Part shown: positions 1-11,705 of the stretch, piece after piece
How the letters are laid out: the number at the start of each line of letters is the position of its first letter
How positions within the stretch are numbered: position 1 is the stretch's first letter
Assembly: GCF_000275845.1 (NCBI RefSeq)
Contig: NW_006766914.1
Span: forward strand, 94,875 to 158,874
Direction of reading: 5' to 3'
Source: Dichomitus squalens LYAD-421 SS1
Taxonomy: Eukaryota > Basidiomycota > Agaricomycetes > Polyporales > Polyporaceae
Length of the DNA stretch: 64,000 nucleotides
Program-made: the position numbers and the translations under genes
The notes under the pieces: generated by a model
Told to the model about the DNA's origin: nothing
Database searches by the model: none
The model's input: the letters and a program-made list of their open reading frames with translations, nothing else

Positions 1-2273
1 CGATTTATCAGCGACGCGGCCCTGAGATTCTCATGACGAGCGAGTCCTGTATACCTGCACCGGCGAGAAAACAATAGTTCTCTCTAAGGCTGTGTATTCA
101 AGCGACTTTGAGTAACGGTATACTTACGTGGACGAATGGGAGGAAAGGACGTACTAGCTGGCAAATTGAGCTACAAGCATGTCGGTTTGCGATGAAGACA
201 TGATTGCTGATAGCAGAAGTTACGGAAAAGTGTAGGCGGGACACGATTGGTAGTCGCTGGGACGAGGCATTTGTATGCGTGCTGCTGAGAATTAGAAGCG
301 TTCCCACAAGATGCACAAGGCGTACCTACTGCGCCACATTGCTCGGAACAGTCGAGTGTCAGAGAGGTCTTCTGGCCTATTTTTGTCGCCGTGAGTGGAT
401 TACGGCAATACTTCACGAACTGCGGTCTCATGCACGAATCACAGTCTCGAGAAGTTGGTGCCAGCGCCGGACTCATCCGAGTCGGACCTTCGAGAACACG
501 TGACTATTCACTTACTCCAGCAAGTCGCTCTACATACTAGACTTTTCCGACTGGCTAGACAGTCCTGATAATCCTTGAAGTGCGATAGACGAAGCTCGCG
601 TAGCGAAGATGAATTGAGTGTCTCACTTGTTCGGTTCACGAAGTATGATGTTCACTCACCTGACTGTGCGTCCAACCAAGTACGCAGGCGATAGGCCCAT
701 CGAAACGCCGCCTGCAAGTTCTCAAACCTTACCCTCACGTCCCCGCGACCGTCTCCACCGTGTTAGATGAACTTGGCTGGCGGCGATTGGGGAGAGCTTG
801 ATTGTTGGGAAGAACTTGGCAGCCGGCCTTCTCGCATCATCGGGGCTAGGTATCAAACACAGAATAATTCACATGTCAATCATCGCACAGCGTAGCAAAA
901 TTCACGGATGAAGCCTAAAATTTGCACGAAGAGACTGTAAATAGGGGAGCATGATGACAGTCTTCAAGAAGACCATCGCTCGGGCAATGCGAAAAGCATT
1001 ACTGAGAAGATGTGGCCTGGAGCTATAAGTAGGCCGGCGGTGGTAAGGGAGAGGTAGGGAAGTGATCTAAGTGGGAGGGACAGACAAGAAGGATGGTTAA
1101 GAATGAGCAAAAGGACCTGGCCGGGAACGTACCCTGGGACCTCCTCCGAATACAGCCAAACCCCAAGACTCAAGAATCACACTAGACCGATGTTATCGTA
1201 GTTTGCATGCCACTTGTTGGCTGTGGGACTTTCTAGGATCATGACCCCACGTCGAGGCAGGAGAGCTTCCCCCTTCGCAAGCACGTTGATTGCGTTGGAG
1301 GGGTAGTACTTACTAGACTAGAGATGGAACTCTAGACACCTTTCGCAAGTGGCAGTCAAATCGCCACAGCCACAGCGGAGTTTGAAAGGGCAGTCTGATC
1401 GGTCCGGTATCTGCCCGGTCTTCGGTAATCTGTGGCAAGTCTGAGGTGTCCTAGTTTTTTGTCTTCAGCTTAAGCTCGTCAGCCAACAAACCTGTGTCAC
1501 ATGTAAGTGCGGCACTCAAGATACGGAGCGTACACGTAAAGCTCGTGAGAGCAAGATTCCGGCGTACTCCCGGGTTAGCCCTCTCCAAGTCCGACCAATC
1601 TGGTTTCCTACACGCCATCATCACGATTTACACCCATCGAAGTTTGATTGAACTTCCAGGTGCGCATCTTCTCGACGCGCATCCGTAAGCGGAACGTAAC
1701 GCACTTTCTCCCATCCGTACATTTGTATGCGGGAGAACAGTGTCGGCGGCTCTTACTTCGACCGAAGTAAACACCGCCGATTATGTACTATTCTGCTGTA
1801 GCCGATCCAGCCCAGATACAGCGTGTCTTGGTGACTGTGAGTAATCCTAGTCACCAACGTTCAATCCTTGCCTACTCTTAGCCATTGCCGTGCAGACATA
1901 GTATTCTCTAGAAAAGATTGAAGCATGCTATCGACCTGGAGAGAGATGTGTTAAACGAAGACTGCTAGCCAGGGGTTGGCCTTCGTCCACAAGCATCCGA
2001 CTGCTAGTGTTTCACATCACGCCGCCCACACTTCTGGACGTTGATGCTGAGGCCGCATTCACACATGTAAATTTCCAATGCTTTATCACCGCGCTCTTCC
2101 TCTGGCGTCAGCTACAGACGCTATCGCTGCATGAGGTACGCCGAACCCTGACGGCCCGGGCACGAAATGACGGTTCTGCGAATAGTACATAAAGTGGACC
2201 CTCGGCGACATGAGTTCAAGGAAGTCTGTATTCTCCCAACCCCTTCGTTCATACAGCCAGCTCAAAGAGTACA
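1..2273. other. intergenic, no gene seen
   Basis: No reading frame here has a family signature, a coherent exon chain or repeated codon structure; the open frames are all short (up to about 100 codons) and overlap on both strands. The only structured item I see is the hairpin at 1743-1780. The last 100 bases act as promoter and leader for the UGT gene starting at 2274. Confidence 0.5.
1743..1780. repeat. interrupted perfect hairpin
   Basis: Two 7-base arms pair perfectly on each side: TCGGCGG (1743-1749) with CCGCCGA (1774-1780), and TTACTTC (1753-1759) with GAAGTAA (1764-1770). They are separated by symmetrical 3-base internal bulges and a 4-base loop. It could be a transposon-footprint palindrome or a structured RNA. 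There is no further evidence for either. Confidence 0.5.
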
Positions 2274-4367
2274 ATGACAATCCGCGCCAGCAAGCATGTC
2301 GTCGTCTTTCCCATGCAGATGTGGGGTACGCCTCTCAACGTTGTATATATCGAAGGCAATCGAGCTCATCTTACTGCGACACAATCTAGGACATTCCCGC
2401 ACAATGTGCACTCTCGTCGCACGTATAGTCCGGCTCAGACCTACCTTCATCGTCACGTTCTTTGTTGTTAGCGGCTTCTATGATCGCGTCAAGGGAGAGA
2501 TAGCTCGTGACTTCTTGCGAGGAGAAGAACATATGCTTTCCCGCATCAGGCGAGTACTGGGTCGTTTTGAATATGGTATCAACGAGCCTGCTCATCTTCG
2601 GTCGCACAGGTTAATCGCCCTGCCGCAGGTGGAGGGTGTGCACGACACGAGCAGCGCTGAGGATGCTTTTGAAACTGCTTATCGCAATATAATTGACGAC
2701 AAATCGCTTACGTGTGCAAATACGGGGACCACATTTGACCCACACCCAGTCCGTCCAACTGTGGCCATTCTGGACGTACGTCCAAATGCTCTCTTTGCCA
2801 ACCCCATACTGCAGACTGAACGTGATGAACAAGATGTTTGTTGTTCGTGCGTTCGAGATCGTCAAGACGCTCAGCTCGAACACCGTCAAGGTATACACAT
2901 GGTATCCTGCGGCCACGAAGAGCTTCCACTACTATTTCGCCGAAGATCTTGTGCCAGCATGCGAAGCCGAAGCCGCCAGCAGGGGCATGTCCTTCAATGA
3001 TGTGGCATATGAGGTGACGATCCTTCAAGTGGTTGTGTACGGCTGCTCTGACTTTGGAGAACCTGCAGCGTTTCAGCAACTTCACCGGTAGGGTAGTCCG
3101 GACCCCTTGTGCCCCGACCATGCACGATTGGGAGTACAATCCTCAAGCAGTATGTCCCCCTTCCAATGTGCACCGCCTCGGCACCAAAATCAATGATATC
3201 ATCATATCAGACACGTTCTCCGCGGGAGTTTATCGGAAACATCCTCATCAAGGTCGGCGGGTACGTCATATATTCGGTAGTATCCTGGCTCGTGGGTATT
3301 CAGCAGGGTCATCAGGCAAATGAAGCGCACCGACGGCTTCATTACTTTCGATGCTGCAGAATACTGTCCCACGGCGACTGAATCTCTGCGATCTTGGTTC
3401 GCAGAGACAGGCCGCAAATGTTACTACGCTGGCCCCTTGGTCCCTCAACAGAAGGAAGAGCCATTGGGCGACCCGCGCTCGTACCAGATAAAGACGTTCT
3501 TGGACCAGGAACTCGCCTCGCATGGCGAGAAGTCTGTCATCTACGTACGTCACCGTAGGGTATCGCCCAGCCAAGGACGGAGATCCTGACGAATATGCAC
3601 GGTAGATTTCCTTCGGCTCGATGTTCTGGCCGACGGAACCAGAGAAACTGTGGGCTGTGTTTGATGTGCTTATGGAGAGGCATATTCCCTTTGTGCGTCC
3701 CCACTTCTATCCTTAAAAGGCGGCGCTCTGCTGAAATTAGTAATGTACATCGCAGATCCTCAGCACAAGCGCTGTCTTCGCGAAGACGCCTCCTCCCGAG
3801 GTGCAGGAGAAGGTAGCTCAGTATGGCGATGCTATGATAACCGATTGGGTGCCCCAGCAGTACCTGCTTGATCATCCCGTACGCAATGTCTCCTGTCTGG
3901 CCTTTCTCGAGTGCTTAACAGTTTGCTAGGCAACGGGCTGGTACTTGTCGCACGGTGGACACAACAGCACGCTTGAAACCATTCTCGCCGGAGTTCCGAA
4001 GTCTGTAGCTCCTCTCTGTCGTGGTCAGATTTAGACGGCTAACATCCGACACAGTATAGTGTGGCCTGTCTATGCGGACCAGCCTGTGAACGCCATCCAC
4101 CTGTCCGAGGACCTCGACGTCGCCTACGAGCTCTTCGAGGTCCGTTGTGGCACTGGCTTGGGGCAGATCCTCCGCAACGGTAAAACACCCACCGGGACAG
4201 TTGAAGCTGTCAAGGCCGAGATTCACAACGTCCTCGATCACGCATTTGGGGACGACGGCGCCAGGAAACGTGTCAATCTGCAAGCTGTAAGAAAGAAGCT
4301 ACAGGCAGCTTGGGCGGAAGACGGGATCGCACGCAGGGAGGTCGAGGCTTTCTTGGACGATTTGTAA
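2274..4367 (+). CDS. UDP-glycosyltransferase (GT1 family), paralogue A
   Basis: A soluble family-1 glycosyltransferase that should move a sugar from a UDP-sugar onto a small lipophilic acceptor in the cytosol. I join 11 exons: 2274-2325, 2390-2549, 2610-2775, 2834-3013, 3069-3149, 3211-3260, 3307-3544, 3606-3692, 3756-3878, 3930-4000, 4055-4367 (1521 nt, 506 aa), all in frame. The N-terminus has QMWGHTR, whose His is at the family's catalytic-base position. The C-terminal donor-sugar domain has SFGSMFWP, WVPQQYLLDHP, SHGGHNSTLE and ADQPVNA. No signal peptide or C-terminal membrane helix is seen. The start matches paralogues C and E (MT-x4-K-H). Intron 2 appears to use a GC donor (AG|GCGAGT) where paralogue C has GT, and the intron splitting exons 6 and 7 (3261-3306) is absent in C. 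The acceptor substrate cannot be inferred. Confidence 0.9.
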
Positions 4368-5157
4368 TAGGTAAGCGTGGCGGAGGGGATCCTGTCCACT
4401 GTTCACGGACACTGTTCACGGAATATTGCAGACTGGCGCAAACACCACTAGACACTGGGAGCGCGTCAAAGGCAGACATAATATAGAAGTTTAACCCAGC
4501 TTTCGGCGAGGGCTGTCTGAGGAAACAGGAACATTTGCAGTGCATTCAAACGATCTTCCAGGGAACATGATTGGAGGATGGGGTCCCCAGCCGGTAAGTA
4601 TAAGCGTTCCCTGATGAGCCGCTAGATGAACATAGAGATGTTGGCGAAAGAAATACTAGACTCCTGTTATACACGACCGCTAATTAAATCGCTCCGGACT
4701 AACCGTCTCGACAATTAACAGGCAAAACTGCTGTTTGCAAGCTTAGCTGCGAGACTCATGTGGCATAATCGAGCAAGGCGGGTCAGGTGCGAGTGGTCAT
4801 GACAAAGTGAGGCAAGTAGCTGACTCGCTGTCTCGAATGTGACCAGTAAACATGGGAGTTTTGAGAGAATGAAAGGGCCCCAGATGTGCGCCGCCTGGAT
4901 CCATCAACGCTTCCGCACCTCCTGCGTTACAGGGTGCCGCAGTTGCCAATCGATACCGACTGATTCTAGCCTCTTCCTCAAGCCAGAGTCGTGAGCTTGG
5001 AGCAGCTGTACCAGACCTTCGTTATGAGCTTCCTGATTAGCGTAATGCGACTGCCCAGGATGCAGACGATGGAGAAAAATGGCACGTATCATGAAGACTC
5101 GATACACAAGACGTATGAGAAGGCGCCCGAGTCGGTTATATCTCCCTCAGACGTGCC
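4368..5157. other. intergenic, no gene seen
   Basis: The spacer between UGT A and tRNA-Arg contains no supported gene. Short open frames on both strands lack any recognisable feature. Confidence 0.5.
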
Positions 5158-5162
5158 AAAAA
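5158..5162 (-). terminator. RNA polymerase III terminator of tRNA-Arg
   Basis: A run of five T residues on the minus strand starts immediately after the discriminator base, as expected for Pol III termination. Confidence 0.8.
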
Positions 5163-5241
5163 TGACCACCGCAGGGGTCGAACCTGCAATCTCCTGATTA
5201 CGCATTCGTAGTCAGACGCGTTGCCATTACGCCAGGCGGCC
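5163..5241 (-). tRNA. tRNA-Arg(ACG) with a 7-nt intron
   Basis: Reading the minus strand gives a complete cloverleaf: acceptor GGCCGCC/GGTGGTC with two G-T pairs, D-arm GCGT/ACGC, anticodon stem TCTGA/TCAGG and T-arm GCAGG-TTCGACC-CCTGC. The discriminator is A. The anticodon loop is CTACGA + A once the 7-nt intron ATGCGTA is removed at the canonical 37/38 position, leaving anticodon ACG. A-box and B-box promoter elements (TGGCGTAATGG, GGTTCGACC) are intact. It lies antisense to the flanking UGT copies. Exon sequence is identical to the tRNA at 27666-27744, apart from the discriminator base. Confidence 0.93.
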
Positions 5242-5619
5242 GATATTGGCTAAATTGTAAGTTTTACCTTATACATTTTGCCGAGGCCCTCGACCACGTC
5301 AGTGCGACTGCGACTCTGCTGTAAATAACCTGGAGTTGCCTCTTTCGCTCTACTCATCCACAGTGTCAATGTTCATATTTTATCTGAAAGCCTTGAAACT
5401 CTACAACGATTCTTGTGTCTATCTTGTTCTGGGTAATAATGGCGCTACCGATTTGCTTTGATTCGGATAACCTTTGCGAGTCGATTTTGCAACGAATACC
5501 ACTGCATTACTGCCACCATCCATTTTCAAGTTCAAGTCCGACTCGTCCAACTACTGGCCTGTCGCAAGAATATGTGAATGCACTACTCGTCTAGGCGTAC
5601 GCACAAGTAGAGCCTGAGC

Positions 5620-6449
5620 GCCTTGCCCTTTCTCATGCAGCCCTGTACACTCTGCTCCTGGCACGGCGGGATCATCTAGTCTTCTACAGCGACCCTGACG
5701 ACGACGCACGCTATGCTTCCTTCGGTTCGGTGTTATGGCCTGCAGAGCTTGCAAAGTTGCCGGCTATTCTCGACGTCTTCATGGGAAAAGGACAATCCTC
5801 TTGTAGGCTGTCGTTTCATTCGCAACAAATTGTTTCAAGCTAATACAGAAACGTCGCAGTTCCTGAGCTCTAGCGCCGTCTTTGCCACTGCGGGTCCGTC
5901 GGAAGTACAGGGAAAGGCATCCAAGTACGGCCATGCTCTCTTGATTATACAGGTCCTCCACCAGTGCCCGCTGGACTACTCACTCAGTATCTTTCAACGT
6001 CTTACACTTCCTGGCTGTTGAACGTTGAACGGCCTACCGGGCTATGGAGTGGTACCTCTCACATTGAGGCCAAATCCGCACGCCTGAGTCGATTATGGCT
6101 GGCGTTTCCTAGTTCGTGGCTACCCGCTGTTATGACTACTGCACCAATCAGCTCACCTCCAATACAACAGCTTTTGGCCCGTCTGGGCGGACCAGTCTGT
6201 GAACGTCGTCCATCTCTCTAAGAACCTCGAACTCGCCTACGAAATCCTCGGGGTGCGCTGCGGCACCGGGTCCGGGCAGATCTACTGCAAGCCAAGATGA
6301 CTTCCGGGGCGTTCGAAGCTGTCAAGGCCGAGATGCCCAGCGTGCTCGCGTCAAGAAGGGCGCCAATCTGCAGGAAGTAGTAGCAGGCGGTTTGGGCGGA
6401 AGACGGGATTGGGCACTCGGAGGCCGAGGCTTGTTCGAGCGGCTTGTGA
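5620..6449 (+). pseudogene. decayed UDP-glycosyltransferase, copy B
   Basis: Disconnected frames keep the order of a UGT C-terminal half. A piece near 5712 reads YASFGSVLWPAELAKL (the SFGS-x-FWP block). Near 5870-5950 there is SSAVFATAGPSEVQGK followed by KYGHALLI. From about 6180 a run reads WADQSVNVVHLSKNLELAYE and continues to a stop at 6447-6449 where the intact copies end in EVEAFLDDL. The WVPQQ and HGGHNS blocks are scrambled by substitutions and frame breaks, and no N-terminal half (QMWGH block) is visible. It is a relic, not a gene. Confidence 0.8.
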
Positions 6450-7189
6450 TAAGTAGGTTAGTGGTAAAGCAAATCAAGCCTGTTTACTTATGCCTGCGTT
6501 TTTTCATCACTCATGCACTGGCTTCCAGTGTCTCCTCGCCAACAAGTAGACCACAGTATATCCTACCGCAATCGCCCGAAATGTGGGACGGACAGTTGTC
6601 ATATGTACCTGTGCACCTGGCGTCCACTATGCCACTCCGCACACTAGCTACGTAACTCGAGTGCTCGAGTGCCTCAAAGGCCGCTGACGCGCGCGGCCTC
6701 AAGATGCGTATGATTCGTCAACCCAGTTGAACTGCGCCAAAGTGCGTCTCTTACCATCCCTTCACTCCCTTGGTAGCGTCCTTGATATGGCCCTAGACCG
6801 TTGCACCAGAGCGGCTGTGGATGCGTACGTGAGTGCAACACTTCTCTTCTGATAATCTGCAAGACTCATGTGGCGCCGCAGTGCAACTCCTGCCATCACT
6901 CCGCCCGTCTATATATGTTGGCGCACGTTTGTGTTGTACTGCTGTACGGATAGGTCTATATCCGCTTGTACCATCTCTGATGAGCTTCACAGGGTCGAGA
7001 ATGCAAGCGTTGAGCATTCCTGTCGAGGCGCGACGCCCATGCCCTAACTGTGTATACCGGAAAAGATTTATGGGCGCGTCTACGCATCCATGTTCTGTTA
7101 AATACGGCTGCCTCTGTGAACGAGCCACAATCGTCCCATCTGAACTCTCGTTCTCTAACACAATTCTCCAACATTGGGATCAGTTCACG
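6450..7189. other. upstream region of UGT C
   Basis: No gene is supported here. A TATATAT motif at 6910-6916 lies about 275 bases before the UGT C start and is a possible promoter element, although that would imply a long leader. Confidence 0.4.
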
Positions 7190-9220
7190 ATGACAGTCTC
7201 TACTGGGAAACACCTGATAGTCGTCCCAATGCAGATGTGGGGTACGTCCTATTCACTCTCTCATCGTTATGTATTCCAACTAGCAGTGACATTCTAGGGC
7301 ACACTCGTACGTTATGCACCTTGGTTGCCCGTATGGTCAAGCTACGCAACGTTACCGTCGCCTTCTTTGTGATTACAAGTTTCTATGACTTAGTCATGGC
7401 AGAGGTTGCACGCGAGCTCCTTCCGGAAGAGGCGTACCTCTCTTCTCGACTCAGGTTCGAAGCCGGGCATTACCTTGTCAACGTAGTAGACGGACTCACC
7501 ACCATGGTTGGGCCCACGCAGAGTTGTTGGCCTAGAGCATAATATTATCGACATCATGAGGACCAGCGTCCTAGAGGCTGCCTTCGAAGCCTCCTACGTC
7601 AAGATGCTGAACGACGAGCCCCTTACATGTGCTCGAACAGGAGCCCAGATCGTTGCGCACCCCGTTCGTGTCAGCGCCGTCATCCTCGATGTGCGTGATC
7701 GTTCCGATTTACCATAGTCTCCGAGCTGGCGAGCTAACACTGCTATAAAGATGTTTCTTCCGGACACATTTCTGTCCATTCGCAAGCATACCTCAGATAC
7801 CGTGAAGATATACACATGGACTCCTATAGCGACACAAGTGTTCTTCTTCCACCTCACGCAGGACAACATGGGAGCTGTCGAAGCCGAAGCTGAAAGACAA
7901 GGAATCACCTTCGAACAGGCTGCAGCTCAGGTAACCTGGGGATCCACCAGTGTGCGGTTGTCGGCCTCCTTATGCAATTCTATTGTAGCTGGCTAAGGTC
8001 ACGGGCAAGGTTCTGCATACGCCAGTAACCAAACCAGTACATGACTACGAGATCCAGCCCCAGGCGGTATGTCTAGCTCCTTTCTGTGGAAGGGATTGAG
8101 TGTGACTTCGAGATTGCCTCTAACAGTTCCCAGTGGAGCTTCTTGGCATTGGAGTGAAGATGTCTAGGATCATGGGAATCACAGATGGGTTCATAACATT
8201 CGACGCAGCAGACTACTGTCCCAACACCACCAAGGCGATCAAGGAGTGGTTCGCGCAGACTTCGCGCAAGGCGTACTATGCAGGCCCGTTGATTCCGCAG
8301 AGCAAAGAAAACGTCTCAGACGAGTCCCACGCTCAGGAAGTCTTAGCATTCTTGGACAGAAGCCTGGCGTCGCATGGGGAGAAGTCGGTCATATACGTGA
8401 GTCGTCCGATATGATATGTCACGTGCGGGATGCTATACCGATGACATTCTTGATCGTAAGGTATCTTTCGGGTCGCTGTTCTGGCCTACGGATCCGAAGA
8501 AGCTCCATGCTGTTCTCGGTGTGCTTATGGACAGGAACATACCCTTCGTCAGCGTTTTCCGACTGATTTATGTGAACTCTCGTCACGCTAAATGATGGTA
8601 GAATAGGTGATGAGTGAAGCGGCTGTACTGTCCAAGAGATTGCCGAAGGAAGTGCAAGAGAAAGTTGTTCAATACGGGTATGGCTTAGTCTCGAAATGGG
8701 TACCTCAGCAGGCTCTGCTTGATCATCCTGTACGTCTCGTCCATGCTATACGGACAGTGCTAAACAAATGACAGGCGACTGGATGGTGTCTCTCGCATGG
8801 TGGACACAACAGCACCCTAGAGACGATAATGGCGGGTGTTCCTACGTGAGTAGACCGTTTCATCGGCTTGTCTACTATGCTCTTGTGAATCAGCTATCCC
8901 GAACCAGGATCGTCTGGCCCATCATTGCGGACCAGCCCCTGAACGCCACCTATCTTTCTGAAGACCTCGATGTTGCGTACGAGCTGATCGAGGTCCGGAA
9001 CGGAACAGGGGCCTGCAAGATCTTTCGCAACGGAAGAGTGCCCATCGCGACAATTGACGCCGTCAAGGCGGAGATGGGCGAGATCCTGGACCGAGCATTC
9101 GGCGAGGATGGTAGGAGGAAGCGGGAAAACCTACAGCGCCTCCGGAAGACCCTTCAGGAGGCCTGGTCGGAACATGGAGTCGCCAGGCGGGAAGTGGAAG
9201 CGTTCTTGGACGACCTCTGA
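7190..9220 (+). CDS. UDP-glycosyltransferase (GT1 family), paralogue C
   Basis: Same family and expected role as UGT A. Ten exons join in frame: 7190-7241, 7298-7454, 7522-7690, 7751-7930, 7989-8066, 8127-8396, 8461-8547, 8607-8729, 8775-8845, 8908-9220, giving exactly 1500 nt (499 aa). Visible blocks in order are MQMWGHTRTLC (putative catalytic His), SFGSLFWPTDP, KWVPQQALLDHP, ATGWCLSHGGHNSTLE and IADQPLNATYLSEDLD. The C-terminus EVEAFLDDL matches copies A and E. All introns are GT-AG. No membrane anchor or signal peptide is seen. It forms a module with the decayed copy B and the tRNA-Arg upstream, mirrored on the other strand at 23.8-27.7 kb. Substrate is unknown. Confidence 0.92.
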
Positions 9221-10943
9221 TCACGACGGGTGATGATTGGAGCTGCCGGAAAATGGAATGGAGCACGTCTTGGATACCTGTTGTACTCGGCTGCAGTTAA
9301 GATCACTTGCAAGGATTCTCTGGAAACTCAAGCTTCTACGCTGCATCGAATTTTCGGAGGAACCGACCTCGCTGTTCTAGCCATTTGTGCACTGCAAGAA
9401 GCATGATGAAGCGCTAGCAAGATGGGCCAGTATGCAAGTTGGCATTTTGATGGTCCGATTCGGATACTGGCCTTCCATAGGGGCCAGAGAGGCGTATACA
9501 CCGCTCGGGATTCGTAACCTGGCTCGCGGCTCCTGTATCGACATCGATAGTCGTTGAGGCACTAGGAGCTTCGCGCTCCCCGAGCCCTGTGCGATGGGCG
9601 CTGACTCGGCGCAAGAGCAACGGTGTGCATATCTTAGCCGAAAGGCCCGTTGTATACCTCTGAGAAGATCAATTTCTGTATTCAGGACGAAGGCAAGATG
9701 GTCCACCACCGATCATGGCGCGGACCGTCTAGGCATCTCGCCATCTTGACGACAGTCACAGTCGACTGACTGTTCTCGGGCGCCGTGACGTAGCGGCTGA
9801 GCAGCTTGTGGCGGCGGTGTCTCTGGAGACTAGCTCTATGTACGAGATCAAAGAATGTATGTTGACCTCAAGTGAGAGACCTGTAGCGTGAGGCATCGCT
9901 TAGGGTCACATCGAGTCAATATGTCTGTGTTTGCTCCAAGCACTATGTGCGGTGCATCCTGGGAGACAGAGAGAGAGAGAGAGGAGAAGAGAGAGGATGA
10001 GAGAGAGAGAAGTGGCTGACGGCCGACGAGAGTCCCGAAAACTGGCCGAAGGGAGCTTACAGAGTCGGAAGTTCACGGAAAGACAAACCAATCAATGTAT
10101 GTAAACTCACGAGATCAACTGCCAAAGCCTCGAGCTTTGAGCGAGTAAGTAGTGTCAATGTGCGCCGCCGGGCATCAGAAGGCCCTAAGGTAACGAATAG
10201 GACCCGCCACGCCGGTAGTGTAGAGAGATAACGTTCTACCTTGTGGGTAGGCCGCTGGCATGCAACGTAAACGATCTGTTACTACCCCAGCCGCTGGAAG
10301 GAAGAGAATCAGCTCAAGAAATTGCGAAGCCACTCACAAACTCCGCGCATCAAGAACGAGGTTGACGTCCCGGCAGTGCATATCCAGACATACCATGATG
10401 CCCCATCGTCGACACCGTCGTTACGCTCGAGCGCGGCAGTGCAGCAAAGCCATTCCGAATGAGAGCTAGAGAGCAAGCGGGAGTTCGAATTTGGCCCTAG
10501 AACATGAACAAATTTGCAACGGTTTCACGCTTGTCGCAGAGATGAACTTGTGCCTTGGGCCAGTGTCTGGAAAACAGGTCGGCGCGTTTCGTATGATGAC
10601 CGCCGGGCCGCGCTTCGTGCCTGCAAAACTGTTCTGCAAAAAGGGAGGGCAAATCGCCGGGGATGGGCGCCCTTCGCGATGCTGTGCGCTCTTGGTGCGC
10701 CCCGCGACAACGGCCCGTCGTCGTGAAGCCCGTGGCTTCCCGCATGGTTCGTGTTTCAGAAGGAAGCCTGCGGTGCTTGTCGCCATCTGAATCATGCTTG
10801 GGATCATGGGCGCGCGTGAGGCGGAGGGGCTTTGATTGTGAACCGTGAACCTTCGAAATCTCGATGGTACTCAATGGCAATGAACGTATGATGGCGAGCC
10901 ATAACCGTGTTCGCCCGAGCCAACTCTTGTTCGAAGCGCTTGG
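9221..10943. other. intergenic, GA-rich low-complexity tract
   Basis: No gene is supported. A GA-rich low-complexity tract occupies about 9961-10011. Base composition becomes GC-rich from about 10600, and this stretch is probably the upstream region of the gene at 11142. Overlapping open frames of 60-160 codons on both strands at 10.5-11 kb have no recognisable feature. Confidence 0.5.
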
Positions 10944-10949
10944 TATAAA
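10944..10949 (+). promoter_or_regulatory. TATA box of the GHNH-repeat gene
   Basis: TATAAA followed by G, about 190 bases before the start codon at 11142. The intervening leader is pyrimidine/AC-rich and free of ATG codons, as expected for a strongly expressed fungal gene. The transcription start itself is not seen. Confidence 0.5.
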
Positions 10950-11141
10950 GACGGACGAGGAGCGGCAGGGTTTCACCATCCCCACCTCCTACAGCTAGCT
11001 CTACTAAGCTAAGCAGCTACCAGCCACCACAAGCTTCTGCGAACCCGAGCTGTAGAGCAAACCACTCCCACTCGCCCACCACTTACTATCGCTTACCACC
11101 GCCGAAAACACCCTACTCTTCTTCCCCTTGCCTGCATAAAC

Positions 11142-11705
11142 ATGCCTTCCATGCACATCGACGACTTCGGCCACAACCACGGCCTCCACGTCGTCATCCC
11201 CACCACCGAGGCGAGCTCCAGCGTTCCCTCCGCGACGGCCTCCAACGCGAGCGACGGGCCCACCGCGCTCGACACCCCCGGGCACAATCACAACCTCAGC
11301 CGCCTCCCCGCGCCCGCAAGCGCACCCCAGTCCGCGCGCGCGCTCGACACGCCCGGGCACAACCACAACCTCGGCTTCCGCTGGCCCCCCTCTGCTGCCG
11401 CTGCCGCTGCTTCCGCTGCTGGCGACGAGGCGACGGCGACGCCCACGACCCCGAGGGTGTCCGCGCGCGTCTCGCGGCGGAGCAGCCTGTTCAGCGTGGC
11501 CGACGACTCGGAGGCGAAGACGGGGGCGGGGTCGCTATTCAGCGTGGAGAATGGCCTGGGCGAGGTCGTGGGGCACACCCATGTGGTGCTGCCGCCGACG
11601 TCGGAGGCGGAGGAGCCGGTGACGGCAGAGCTGCAAGGCAGTTTCCAGCAGCAGATGCACGAGGATGGTGATGGGGACGACCGCGCGGTCGAGGGGGGCA
11701 ATTGA
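11142..11705 (+). CDS. small protein with GHNH repeats, unknown function
   Basis: A single uninterrupted frame of 187 codons, with an A at -3 of the start codon and a TATA box upstream. I do not recognise a family. Three histidine motifs recur in the first half: DDFGHNHGL near residue 7, then two exact copies of LDTPGHNHNL around residues 44 and 68. A degenerate VVGHTHVVL follows near residue 143. The rest is low-complexity (Ser/Ala/Pro, acidic C-terminus) and probably disordered. A motif (S)SLFSV also occurs twice. No signal peptide or membrane helix is seen. The regularly spaced His pairs could bind a metal, but that is inference. Codon use is strongly GC-biased like a real gene. Confidence 0.7.
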   Translation: MPSMHIDDFGHNHGLHVVIPTTEASSSVPSATASNASDGPTALDTPGHNHNLSRLPAPASAPQSARALDTPGHNHNLGFRWPPSAAAAAASAAGDEATATPTTPRVSARVSRRSSLFSVADDSEAKTGAGSLFSVENGLGEVVGHTHVVLPPTSEAEEPVTAELQGSFQQQMHEDGDGDDRAVEGGN

